This document shows, one piece after another, positions 17,024-25,260 of a DNA stretch of 60,378 nucleotides. Where the stretch lies: positions 1-60,378 of the forward strand of contig NZ_DAOUCJ010000048.1 in assembly GCF_034432235.1 (NCBI RefSeq), in the 5' to 3' direction. The DNA comes from Thermoflexus sp. Lineage in GTDB: Bacteria > Chloroflexota > Anaerolineae > Thermoflexales > Thermoflexaceae. Under the pieces are notes generated by a model that saw only the letters and a list, made by a program, of their open reading frames with translations, searched no databases and was not told the origin of the DNA. Position numbers and translations under genes: made by a program. Each line of letters begins with the position of its first letter. Position 1 is the first letter of the stretch.

Positions 17024-19810
17024 CTATGGAGATGGGGCTCCCATGACCCGCACCGGCAGCTCGATGTAATCGCGCCCATCGGCCGCTCGCACTCGTTGCA
17101 TGGTATCTGGATCATAGAGGACGACGATCAGTCGGCCCTCGCCGGAGAGGGGCTCGCGGAAGGCCACCGGATGGGGATCTTCGATGAATTCCCCGTAGAC
17201 CCATGAGGTGGTCGGCGAAGCGCCATCGGCCGGCATCCGGTCGTCCTGACCGACCAGGCGCCCCCCGGCGTTCAGGACCTGCACCGAAACCACGTAGGGG
17301 CGTTCGATGGGATCTTCGTTGAGGGCGCGCCAGACCAGGCGGATGTTCAGGGTTTCCCCATCCCGGACGGTGGTGCGATCCAGCGAGATCCCGACCAGCT
17401 CGGCCAGGCCGGGGAAGCGCTGGCCCACCGGGATGTCATAAGGCGGCGGCTCGAACCGGCGCGGCCGCCCGGCGATTTCTATGGTTCTTAGAGGGACGCC
17501 GGGCCCGTTTCCCCATCGCAGCCACACTTCCGCCGGTCCGGCGCCCGCCTGGGGCGATATCCAGACCGCTCGCCGCTCCAGAACGGGCAGCCCGGGAATC
17601 CATCGGGAAACCGGATAGCGACCATAGCCCGGATCCCCCTCCTGGCGGCCCAGGACCTCCTCCCCGCGCCGGATCTCCAGGGACAACGGGAGATCGGGCA
17701 GGCCCGGGCGGTCTGACTGGAGCAGCAGCCACGCGCGCATGGGTTCCCCGGGAGCGAGGGGCGAAGCCGGGAGCTGGAATCCCAGGAGCTGCAGGCCGTC
17801 CCCCAGAGCCACTGGGGTCTCCAGACGAGGGATCCCCGCCATCGTCCCGTAGGGATCCGCGATGGCACGAGGCAGGCTCACGTCCACAGTGCCCAGGGTT
17901 AGGGCCCGGCCCCCGGGGTTGTGGGCCTCATCCAGGATGTCCAACCCTTTCAGGTCGGGTTCCCGATACAGCGTCACGGTCAGCGTGTAAGGCCCGGGAG
18001 GCGCGCCCAGGGGAACCGGGACCACAAAATACGTGGTGGTCTCTTCCCCGGGGGACCAGCGGGCGGTGTAGCGGTGGAGATCGTTCATGAGCATCCAGTC
18101 CATGCCGCTGACCCGCTGTCGTCCGGCGTCGAGGAGGGCGACGGCGGCTTTCAGGTTCTCCGGGATCGGTGCCGGCATCCGCCAGCGGAGGGCGACCGCC
18201 ACCCCTTCCCCGGCATGTGCCTCGGTCTCCATGAAGACCCCGGATAGCCACAGGCGATCCCCGAAGTTGATCGAGACCGGTCGCAGCGGCGGCATCGCCA
18301 CCGCGCGCTCCAGTTCATAGACCCACAGGGTGTAGCCGGTGAACTCCCGGTGATCGATCAGCCGGCCGGCGTATTCCAGCAGGAACGGAATGAAGCGCTT
18401 GTCATCGGTCACCGAACGGAACCAGTGGAGCAGGAAGACCCGCCGCTTGCCTGCGGTGATCGCCTGGAGCTCGGCCAGGCCTTCCGCCTCCCGGCCTCGC
18501 ATCTTGATCCCCTGGATCGGGGAGGGCCCGGTGTAATATTGTTGCAACGTGTATTCCTCGGAATCCACCACGATGGCGTCATCCGGGGTCGTGACCGCGC
18601 TCAGATAGGCCGCTACTCCTCGCACATCCTCCCGGAAGAAGGCTGGATCATAGTAGACGATCCAGAGCCCCTGCAGGAAGGTTGCCCCGATGGCCAGGGC
18701 CAGCGCTGCGGTCAGGGCCCGGCCGGGCAGGCGCCAGGGGGGGCGTTCCCTCCAGAGCATCGCCATCAGGAAGGCATCGGTGAGCAGGAGGGCCGGGGTG
18801 AGCATCAGGATATAGCGGGGGTGGACGATGGGTTTCCACCGGGTGATGCCGAAGACCAGCAGCAGGGGAAGGGCGAAGGCCCCCAGCCACATGGCAGGGC
18901 GGATGGGAACCGGCGGATGGCGGCGCCACGTGGCCAGCCCGGCGAGCGCCAGCGCACCGGCGAAGGCGATTCCATAAGCGGCCGAGGCGGCCACAAACCC
19001 GGGTCGCGGCGGCGGCTCGCCCATCTTCCCCAGGACCTCCCGGATGCCGATGTTGAAGAAATGCCAGGTCAGCGAGAGGAACTCGAACAGCGTGGGGAAG
19101 GCGGCTCGCTCGTCGCTGTGCTGGCCTGTCTGGCGGTAGGCGGGGGGCAACCAGGGTCCGTAAGCGAGGACCACCAGCGCCTGGGTGAGGGCCCAGCGGC
19201 GGAAATTCCAGCGACGATCTTCGATGGGCTGGCGCAGGAGCAGGAAAAGGGCAGCCAGGTTCAGGAAGAGGATGGCGACCACGGAGAAGTAGTGCGTATA
19301 CATCATCGCCGCCTCCGTGAGGCCCATGGCCGTCAGGAGGCCGGGGGGCCAGCGCTGGGCGTCCATCAGGCGGCCGAGGAGGAAAAGGGCGAAAAGATAC
19401 TCCAGGGCGAACAGCGTATACATTCGGGTTTCCTGGGAATAATACACATAAGCGGGGGCCAGCACCGCCAGCCCGGCGGCCAGGAGCCCCACGGCGCGCC
19501 CCGCTCCCTCCCGGCCGACCCGATAGAGCAGGGGGAGCATCAGGATCCCAAAGATCGTGGAGAGGAAACGGGTGGTGAACTCGGTGTAACCGACGAACGT
19601 CCCCCAGATGGAGAGCAGGATGTAGTAAAGGGGGGGATGGATATCCACCGCCGTCATCCGGATGGCGGTCAGGATGCCGTGACGGGCCAGATAGGTGCTG
19701 TAACCTTCATCCCACCACCAGCTCTGGACGGCGATCCGATGGAGCCGGAGGGCGAAGGCCAGCAGGATCATCAGGATCAGCCATCGGTCGATTCGAACGC
19801 CGCGTCGCAT
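17024..19810 (-). CDS. GT39/ArnT-like membrane glycosyltransferase with large extracytoplasmic C-terminal region
   Basis: A 928-residue protein. The N-terminal half (about residues 10-410) has roughly a dozen membrane helices and the GT-C signature of the PMT_2/ArnT group: WWWDEGYSTYLARHG (the acidic D-E pair in the first outer loop) and DIHPPLYYILLSIW, plus YYSQETRMYTLFAL. Such enzymes move sugars from polyprenyl-phosphate carriers to acceptors on the outer side of the membrane. Residues ~410-520 hold a soluble domain (DDAIVVDSEEYTLQQYYTGP), and ~520-928 are beta-rich with repeated elements, possibly Ig-like. It is not in the main polysaccharide locus but sits 3 kb before it in opposite orientation. 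A clear ribosome binding site is lacking (only AAGGGA about 15 nt upstream). Confidence 0.8.
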   Translation of the reverse strand: MRRGVRIDRWLILMILLAFALRLHRIAVQSWWWDEGYSTYLARHGILTAIRMTAVDIHPPLYYILLSIWGTFVGYTEFTTRFLSTIFGILMLPLLYRVGREGAGRAVGLLAAGLAVLAPAYVYYSQETRMYTLFALEYLFALFLLGRLMDAQRWPPGLLTAMGLTEAAMMYTHYFSVVAILFLNLAALFLLLRQPIEDRRWNFRRWALTQALVVLAYGPWLPPAYRQTGQHSDERAAFPTLFEFLSLTWHFFNIGIREVLGKMGEPPPRPGFVAASAAYGIAFAGALALAGLATWRRHPPVPIRPAMWLGAFALPLLLVFGITRWKPIVHPRYILMLTPALLLTDAFLMAMLWRERPPWRLPGRALTAALALAIGATFLQGLWIVYYDPAFFREDVRGVAAYLSAVTTPDDAIVVDSEEYTLQQYYTGPSPIQGIKMRGREAEGLAELQAITAGKRRVFLLHWFRSVTDDKRFIPFLLEYAGRLIDHREFTGYTLWVYELERAVAMPPLRPVSINFGDRLWLSGVFMETEAHAGEGVAVALRWRMPAPIPENLKAAVALLDAGRQRVSGMDWMLMNDLHRYTARWSPGEETTTYFVVPVPLGAPPGPYTLTVTLYREPDLKGLDILDEAHNPGGRALTLGTVDVSLPRAIADPYGTMAGIPRLETPVALGDGLQLLGFQLPASPLAPGEPMRAWLLLQSDRPGLPDLPLSLEIRRGEEVLGRQEGDPGYGRYPVSRWIPGLPVLERRAVWISPQAGAGPAEVWLRWGNGPGVPLRTIEIAGRPRRFEPPPYDIPVGQRFPGLAELVGISLDRTTVRDGETLNIRLVWRALNEDPIERPYVVSVQVLNAGGRLVGQDDRMPADGASPTTSWVYGEFIEDPHPVAFREPLSGEGRLIVVLYDPDTMQRVRAADGRDYIELPVRVMGAPSP

Positions 19811-20328
19811 CGGTGGCTCTCGTCCCTTCTATGGATCTGGGAAACGCCTCGCTCTGGAACGGTTTCCGAACCCTCATGGTAAGCGGTCTTCTTCCCTCTG
19901 GCGAATCGTTGTAAGCTCCCCCCGTTTGAACCCCAGGGCAGGGCGCTCTGAAGGTCTCCCCTCGATGGCCCAAAGAAATGTGGAGTGGGACAAAAGTCCT
20001 ATTCGCAAAGAAGGTTTCTCGGTTATTATAAATTCAAAACAACTTGTTGCTTGTTTTGTGATTGCTCTGAGCTCTTTGTGCTTTTCATCTCAGCTGTCGG
20101 ATCGCACGTTCTGCGCTTGACCGGGGTTCCCGCGACGCGCCTGCTGGTGCCTTCGAGATGATCTGCCTCGTTGCCTGATAGGGACTTTTGGGGCCATAGG
20201 GAGCCAGGAAGGCAACGGGTGTGTTCGGGGAGTCCCCTTTCCCCAGAGCGGCGGGGAGAAAGGCGGAGGGATCGTCTCCCTCTCCCCATGCCAGCAACAA
20301 AAGCCTTTCGGTCATGGAGGGCGGAGTG
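19811..20328. promoter_or_regulatory. 518-nt divergent intergenic region
   Basis: No convincing gene is present. The middle (about 20005-20100) is AT-rich, with a dyad CAAAACAA (20035-20042) / TTGTTTTG (20051-20058) separated by 8 nt and an AATTCAAAAC element (20031-20040) resembling one upstream of the second response regulator gene. It probably carries promoters for the glycosyltransferase and the response regulator. Confidence 0.45.
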
Positions 20329-21012
20329 ATGGCCACCTTGCTGGTGATCGATGATGACCGGGAGTTTGTGGAGCTGCTCCGCAAGCGCCTGGAGGGAGCT
20401 GGCTATCGGCTCCTGATCGCTCTGGATGGGGAAACGGGCCTTCGGATGCTGGAAACCGAGCGCCCGGATCTGGTGATCCTGGACATTATGATGCCCGGGA
20501 TGGATGGCTGGGAGGTTTGCAGACGGATCCGGCAGATCTCCACGGTTCCCATCCTGATGCTGACGGCCAAGGGGATGACCACGGATGTGGTGTATGGCCT
20601 GGAGCTGGGGGCGGATGATTACGTCACCAAGCCCTTCCAGGCGGATGTCCTCCTGGCCCGGATCCGGGCGCTCCTGCGGCGCGCAAGCGCTCGGGCGCTG
20701 CCCGAGCAAGGGGTCTACCGCTGTGGGGAGATCGTGCTGGATCTGGATCAGCACACGGTGACCGTTGCGGGGCGGCCGGTGTCGCTTACCCCGCTCGAGT
20801 TCCGGCTGCTGAGCGTGATGATGCGGAATCCCGGGCGCCTGCTTCCCCACCGGTATCTCCTCACTCAGGTCTGGGGGCCGGAATACGCCGAGGACATCGA
20901 TAACCTCAAGCTTTACATTCATTACCTCCGTCAGAAGATCGAGCCGGATCCTCGACACCCACGGTATATTTTGACGGAATGGGGGATCGGATATCGGTTC
21001 CAGTGTGATTAA
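20329..21012 (+). CDS. OmpR/PhoB-family response regulator (canonical receiver)
   Basis: A 227-residue protein; ATG 20329 follows GGAGGGCGGAG, which overlaps an earlier ATG (20314) and so decides the start. The receiver domain (1-~120) is canonical: acidic triad start VIDDD (Asp8-10), phosphoacceptor Asp52 in VILDIMMPGMDG, Thr79 in LMLTA and Lys101 in VTKPF. The C-terminal winged-helix domain (~130-225) is of the OmpR class: LTPLEFRLLSVMM, HRYLLTQVWGP, LKLYIHYLRQKIEPDP and GIGYRFQ. It should bind DNA as a phosphorylation-driven dimer at direct repeats. No histidine kinase gene is adjacent, so it is an orphan here. A strong terminator follows, separating it from the second regulator. Confidence 0.92.
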   Translation: MATLLVIDDDREFVELLRKRLEGAGYRLLIALDGETGLRMLETERPDLVILDIMMPGMDGWEVCRRIRQISTVPILMLTAKGMTTDVVYGLELGADDYVTKPFQADVLLARIRALLRRASARALPEQGVYRCGEIVLDLDQHTVTVAGRPVSLTPLEFRLLSVMMRNPGRLLPHRYLLTQVWGPEYAEDIDNLKLYIHYLRQKIEPDPRHPRYILTEWGIGYRFQCD

Positions 21013-21069
21013 CGCGCCAACCTGGCAAGGGACACCGTTGATTTCCCTATCCAGCGCGCCCCAGCAACG

Positions 21070-21117
21070 GAGGGGGTTCGGGCCGGTGCGGAAATCCGCC
21101 CGAACCCCCTCTTTTTT
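21070..21117 (+). terminator. Strong intrinsic terminator
   Basis: GAGGGGGTTCGGGC (21070-21083) pairs perfectly with GCCCGAACCCCCTC (21098-21111), 14-nt loop, followed by six T residues (21112-21117). Confidence 0.92.
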
Positions 21118-21159
21118 GCCCCTTGAGAGATCAGCAGGGGGCGTGGTCTTCTAAATGAA

Positions 21160-21188
21160 TTCAAACCAAAATCTTCACCTTTTCAAAC
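21160..21188. promoter_or_regulatory. Direct repeats TCAAAC at 22-bp spacing (possible OmpR-type operator)
   Basis: TCAAAC occurs at 21161-21166 and 21183-21188, exactly two helical turns apart, with a weak match (TCTTCA) midway at 21172-21177. OmpR-class regulators bind direct repeats in 11-bp steps. The same hexamer occurs twice at an 11-bp step at 43830-43846. The remaining 21118-21319 region shows no gene. Confidence 0.4.
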
Positions 21189-21319
21189 TTCTCTCCGTTA
21201 CAGTGTTGAAGAACGAAAGGCCAGGCGCTCAAAAGGCGACCTCTGGATCGTTCCCGAACCGATCGCCTGGCCGCGTTGCGTGATGGATGCTGCGATCACC
21301 AGGAGCGGAGGAGGACCGG

Positions 21320-22093
21320 ATGGCCCAGCCGCTGGATTCCCCGAGAGACCGGCCGGAGGATCGTGCGGAAGTGCGGATCCTGGTCGTGGATCCCAGCCCG
21401 GAGATACGGCGCCTGCTGCAGCAGGAATTCAGCGCAGGGCAGATGTCGGTGTTCGTCGCCGCCCGTCCCTCGGAAGCGCTGGCGCTGGTCCCGGTGGTGA
21501 CCCCCGATGTGATCCTCACCGAGCTGGCCTTTCCGGATCACGATGGCTTCCGGTTCTGTCAGCAGCTCCGCGCCATGACCTCCAGCCCCATCCTGGTGAT
21601 CTCCGCGGTTCGCTCCGATCGGGACATCATCCACGCCTTCGATATGGGGGTGGACGATTTCATTCCCAAACCCTTTGCCTTCGCTGAGCTCCGGGCGCGG
21701 GTGCAGGCCCATCTGCGCCGCTACCACTGGCGGGGGAAACAGGGGACGATCACCTATTACGCGGATGAGCACCTGGTGATCGATCTGCGGCTTCAGGAGG
21801 TGCGGGTCCGCGGGCAACGGGTTCGGATGTCCCGGATCGAATACCGGCTGCTGGCATGCTTGCTGGAGAACGCGGGCCGCGTGGTCCCGCACGAGGCGCT
21901 GCTCCGGGCCGGGTGGGAGGATCAGGGGTGGGACCCTCACTACCTGAAGCTCTATATCCGCCACCTGCGAAATAAGATCGAGCCCGACCCTTACCGGCCT
22001 CGCTATATCGTGACGGTGTGGGGGGTGGGCTATCGTTTCTGTCCGCAATCTTCCCCATTGGCCTCGGTCGAGAGGATGTCGATGGATGGATAG
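21320..22093 (+). CDS. OmpR-family regulator with degenerate receiver (phospho-Asp replaced by Glu)
   Basis: A 257-residue protein; ATG 21320 follows GCGGAGGAGG. The C-terminal DNA-binding half is intact and close to that of the regulator upstream (SRIEYRLLACLLEN, LKLYIRHLRNKIEPDP, GVGYRF). The receiver is altered: only one acidic residue remains at the first strand (VVDPS, Asp24), the phosphoacceptor position is Glu68 (VILTELAFPDHDG, where the relative has VILDIMMPGMDG), and the switch Thr is Ser95, while Lys117 (PKPF) is kept. Glu at this place often mimics the phosphorylated state, so the protein may work without a kinase; this is inference. No kinase gene is nearby. It ends 26 nt before the epimerase gene of the polysaccharide locus, which it may control. 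Confidence 0.88.
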   Translation: MAQPLDSPRDRPEDRAEVRILVVDPSPEIRRLLQQEFSAGQMSVFVAARPSEALALVPVVTPDVILTELAFPDHDGFRFCQQLRAMTSSPILVISAVRSDRDIIHAFDMGVDDFIPKPFAFAELRARVQAHLRRYHWRGKQGTITYYADEHLVIDLRLQEVRVRGQRVRMSRIEYRLLACLLENAGRVVPHEALLRAGWEDQGWDPHYLKLYIRHLRNKIEPDPYRPRYIVTVWGVGYRFCPQSSPLASVERMSMDG

Positions 22094-22118
22094 CATGACT
22101 CGCTCAGGAGGCGAAGCC

Positions 22119-23042
22119 ATGAAATGTCTGGTCACCGGGGGGGCGGGGTTTATCGGCTCTCATGTGGTGGATGCGCTGATCGAGGATGGCCACGAGGTGG
22201 TGGTGGTGGACAATCTGAGCACGGGGCGGCGGGAGAATCTAAACCCGCGGGCGCGGTTTTATGAAGTCGACATCCGCAGCCCGGCCCTGGCGGAGGTGTT
22301 CGAGCGGGAGCGGCCAGAGGTGGTCAATCACCATGCAGCCCAGATGAGCGTGCGGGTTTCCATGGCCGATCCCATGTATGACGCCGATGTGAACGTCCTG
22401 GGCTCCCTGAACCTGATCCGCCTCTCCCTGCGGTATGGGGTGAAGAAGTTCATTTACATTTCCAGCGGGGGCGCGGTCTATGGAGAGCCGGTTTACCTGC
22501 CGTGCGATGAGGACCATCCGATCCGTCCCCTCTGCCCGTATGGGGTGACCAAGTTCATCGTGGAGCAATATCTGGCGCTCTTCCATCAGCATTACGGGCT
22601 CCGCTACACGGTGTTGCGCTATCCCAATGTGTATGGGCCGCGGCAGGACCCGAACGGCGAGGCAGGGGTGGTGGCGATTTTCATCGGGCGGATGCTCCGG
22701 GGGGAGCCGGTGGTGATCCATGGGACGGGGGAGCAGATGCGGGATTTCGTGTATGTGGAAGATGTGGTGGCGGCGAACCGGATGGCGCTGGAGGACGGGG
22801 GGGCGGGGGTGTTCAACCTGGGAAGCGGACGGGGTACAACAGTGAACGAGATCTTTCGGATGCTGGCCGCGATCACGGGCTATCGGTGGGAGCCCATCTA
22901 TGGCCCGCCGAAGGTGGGGGAGACGTTCCGCATCTATCTGAAGGCGGATCGTGTGTATCGGGCCTGGGGTTGGCGGCCACGGGTGGATCTGGAGGAGGGG
23001 CTGGAGCGGACCGTCGCCTTTTTCCGGGATCGGCTCCGATGA
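22119..23042 (+). CDS. NAD-dependent sugar epimerase/dehydratase (GalE-like SDR)
   Basis: A 307-residue extended short-chain dehydrogenase; ATG 22119 follows CAGGAGGCG. It shows the NAD-binding GGAGFIGSHVVD near the N-terminus, VVVDNLSTGRRENL, the catalytic Ser region (YISSGGAVYGEP), the YxxxK pair in PYGVTK (about residues 150-154), and the substrate-loop segment LRYPNVYGPRQDP. This pattern is that of UDP-glucose 4-epimerases and related nucleotide-sugar epimerases; the exact sugar cannot be told. It probably supplies an activated sugar for the locus that follows and is the first gene of that block. Confidence 0.88.
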   Translation: MKCLVTGGAGFIGSHVVDALIEDGHEVVVVDNLSTGRRENLNPRARFYEVDIRSPALAEVFERERPEVVNHHAAQMSVRVSMADPMYDADVNVLGSLNLIRLSLRYGVKKFIYISSGGAVYGEPVYLPCDEDHPIRPLCPYGVTKFIVEQYLALFHQHYGLRYTVLRYPNVYGPRQDPNGEAGVVAIFIGRMLRGEPVVIHGTGEQMRDFVYVEDVVAANRMALEDGGAGVFNLGSGRGTTVNEIFRMLAAITGYRWEPIYGPPKVGETFRIYLKADRVYRAWGWRPRVDLEEGLERTVAFFRDRLR

Positions 23043-23181
23043 GGGTCAGTGGCCCAGTGATGTGCCTTCACGTGTTTCCAGGGGATCCGGGGTGGAAGGG
23101 GCGCAGCGGATCCCTCGGGAGGCTGAGCGGAGCGTTGAAGGCACCCCGCCTGACCCTTCTATCTCCCTGAGGAAAACCCAA

Positions 23182-25260
23182 ATGGAGCGCTTGCAACCTT
23201 ATCTGGATGCTCTCCGCCGCTGGTGGTGGTTCCCGGTGCTGTGCGCGGTGCTGGCGGGAGCCGGCGGCTATTTCTACACCCGACAGCAGCGGCCGGTGTA
23301 TGCCGCCCGGGTGACCCTGATGGTGGGCTCCAGCATCACCAGCCCCAGCCCGGATCCGCAGGAGATCGGCCTGAGCCGCACGCTGGCCCAGATCTACGGG
23401 GAGATGGCCCGCCGGCGGCCGGTGCTGGAACAAACCATCAAGCGGCTGAAGCTGGATCTTTCGCCGGATGCCCTGGCCCGCGCGGTGGAGACCCGGGTGG
23501 TGTTCAATGCCGCTCTCCTGGAGATCTACGTTTATGACTTCGACCCGGATCGGGCGGCGGCGCTGGCCAATGCCCTGGCCCAGACCCTGATCGAACAGGC
23601 TCCGGGGGCGCGCTCTCAGGCGGACGAGCCGTTCCTGCGCGGCCAGCTGGCCGATGTCCAGGCGAAGATCGAGGAGGTGGACCAGCGGATCCAGGAACTG
23701 CGGCGTCGCATGGAGACGATGACCTCGGCGGCGGAGCTGCGAGAGGCCCAGGATCAGCTTCAGGCCATGGAGCAGCTGAAGCGGGATTACCAGCAGACGT
23801 ATGCGCAGCTGGTCTCGGTCATCAGCCAGGGGCGGGTGAACACCCTCAGCGTGCTGGAGCCGGCCCTTCCGCCCACGCGCCCCGTTTCCCCCAGTCTGCC
23901 GCGCAATCTGGCCCTCTCCGGGGGAGCCGGATTGCTCCTCAGTCTCAGCGTGCTGATGGCCCTGGAGCTGTTCATGGGCCGGGCGGTGCGCTGGGACGGC
24001 AGCCTGACGATGTTCAATTTCCCCGTTCTGGGCGTCCTTCCCCACTGGCGCAACCGGAAGGACCCGTTGATCGTTCGCGCCGCGCCGGACTCCGCGGAAG
24101 CGGAGGCGGTGCGCTCCCTTCGCCTTCGGATCATGCAGATGCTGCAGGGAAACTCCCCCCGGACCCTGCTGGTCACCAGCCCCATGCCGGAGGACGGCAA
24201 GTCCTTTGTGGCCAGCAATCTGGCGATGGCGATGGGGGAGGCGGGATTGCGGACGGTGCTGGTCGAGGCAGATCTGCGAGGGGGCACAGTCGCTCTTCTG
24301 GCCCCGGAGGAGATCCGTGGGGGCATCGTCGATTACCTGGAAGGGAAGGTGGACACGACGGACCTGGAGGCCCTGCTCCTTCCGGTAGATGGCAGGTTCT
24401 CGATTCTTCCCCTCGGAGGGATCCCGCGGGATCCCGGGTTGTTGCTCAGCTCACCCCGATGGCGATCTCTTCTGGACCAGCTGCGGGCGCGTTATGAGGT
24501 GGTGATCCTGGATGCGCCCCCCACGCTGTTCCTGGCGGAGCTCGAGCTCCTGGCCCGGACTGCAGATGGCATCCTCCTGGTGATCCGGGATGGAGAGACG
24601 CCTCGACGGCTGGTCAGACAGGCCCGGTATGCCCTGCGGGGTCAGCGGATCCTGGGGATTGTGGTCAACGACATCCCGCGCCGCAAGCTGGGGCCGGGCT
24701 ATGGCTATGCTTATGGGGGTTATCGCTACGATCGCAGGTCGCCCCAGAAATCTGCAGCCTCCAGGGTGCTCCAGGCATGGCGTGAGGGGATCTCCCGGGG
24801 GATCCAGACGTGGCGGGCCAGGCGCCCGGTGCCATCGGCGCAGGAGCCCTATCCGCCGGCCTGGCCGCTTCCACCGCGCCATGAGCGGGAGCGGATGGTT
24901 CGACAATTCTCTCGGCCTCTGGTGAGGCCCTCGCCGCCTGTCCCACCTCCTCCTGCGCCGCCCGCGCAGCCGGCTGAGGCGCCGGAGATCGCTCCGGTGG
25001 AGGAACCCACCGGGATCCCGGAGGGGAGCGGACCCTTCATCGGGGCTTTCCTTCCCGAGGAAGAGCCGGGTCTGGAAACCGCGCCGCCGTCGCTTTCGGA
25101 GGATTCCCAGGCCGGGCGTCCTTCGGCCCCTCCGTTTGTAGAGATCGATCCCGAGCTGCTGGCGGAAGTTTCGAAGTGGCTGACCACGCTTGCCCCTGCC
25201 GAGGAGGAACTGTCTGCCTCCGCCGACAGCTCGGAGACAACGGAGGAGCGATCCGGATGA
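23182..25260 (+). CDS. Wzz-domain polysaccharide co-polymerase / BY-type tyrosine autokinase
   Basis: A 692-residue protein; ATG 23182 follows TGAGGAAAA. Residues 1-265 are a Wzz-type domain with membrane helices at ~16-33 and ~242-262 and a coiled-coil between (~150-205). Residues ~300-500 are the kinase: Walker A SPMPEDGKS (333-341), Walker A' TVLVEADLRG (358-367, with Glu in place of the first Asp of the usual DxDxR), and Walker B VVILDAPP. A Tyr cluster follows (Tyr507, 509, 511, 514, 516 in GYGYAYGGYRYD), the normal autophosphorylation site. Unlike usual BY-kinases, which end there, about 175 Pro/Glu-rich residues extend the C-terminus. It should set glycan chain length and export through phosphorylation cycles. 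The stop overlaps the flippase start (ATGA). Confidence 0.9.
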   Translation: MERLQPYLDALRRWWWFPVLCAVLAGAGGYFYTRQQRPVYAARVTLMVGSSITSPSPDPQEIGLSRTLAQIYGEMARRRPVLEQTIKRLKLDLSPDALARAVETRVVFNAALLEIYVYDFDPDRAAALANALAQTLIEQAPGARSQADEPFLRGQLADVQAKIEEVDQRIQELRRRMETMTSAAELREAQDQLQAMEQLKRDYQQTYAQLVSVISQGRVNTLSVLEPALPPTRPVSPSLPRNLALSGGAGLLLSLSVLMALELFMGRAVRWDGSLTMFNFPVLGVLPHWRNRKDPLIVRAAPDSAEAEAVRSLRLRIMQMLQGNSPRTLLVTSPMPEDGKSFVASNLAMAMGEAGLRTVLVEADLRGGTVALLAPEEIRGGIVDYLEGKVDTTDLEALLLPVDGRFSILPLGGIPRDPGLLLSSPRWRSLLDQLRARYEVVILDAPPTLFLAELELLARTADGILLVIRDGETPRRLVRQARYALRGQRILGIVVNDIPRRKLGPGYGYAYGGYRYDRRSPQKSAASRVLQAWREGISRGIQTWRARRPVPSAQEPYPPAWPLPPRHERERMVRQFSRPLVRPSPPVPPPPAPPAQPAEAPEIAPVEEPTGIPEGSGPFIGAFLPEEEPGLETAPPSLSEDSQAGRPSAPPFVEIDPELLAEVSKWLTTLAPAEEELSASADSSETTEERSG

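Noticed and set aside
18350..19882. 510-codon plus-strand ORF opposite the large glycosyltransferase
   Set aside because: Shadow frame rich in His/Gln/Gly/Asp without domains; the minus-strand frame has clear membrane helices and GT39 motifs.
19926..20120. Short plus-strand ORF of 64 codons in the gap before the first response regulator
   Set aside because: No ribosome binding site and no coding character; it spans the AT-rich region that looks like promoter DNA.
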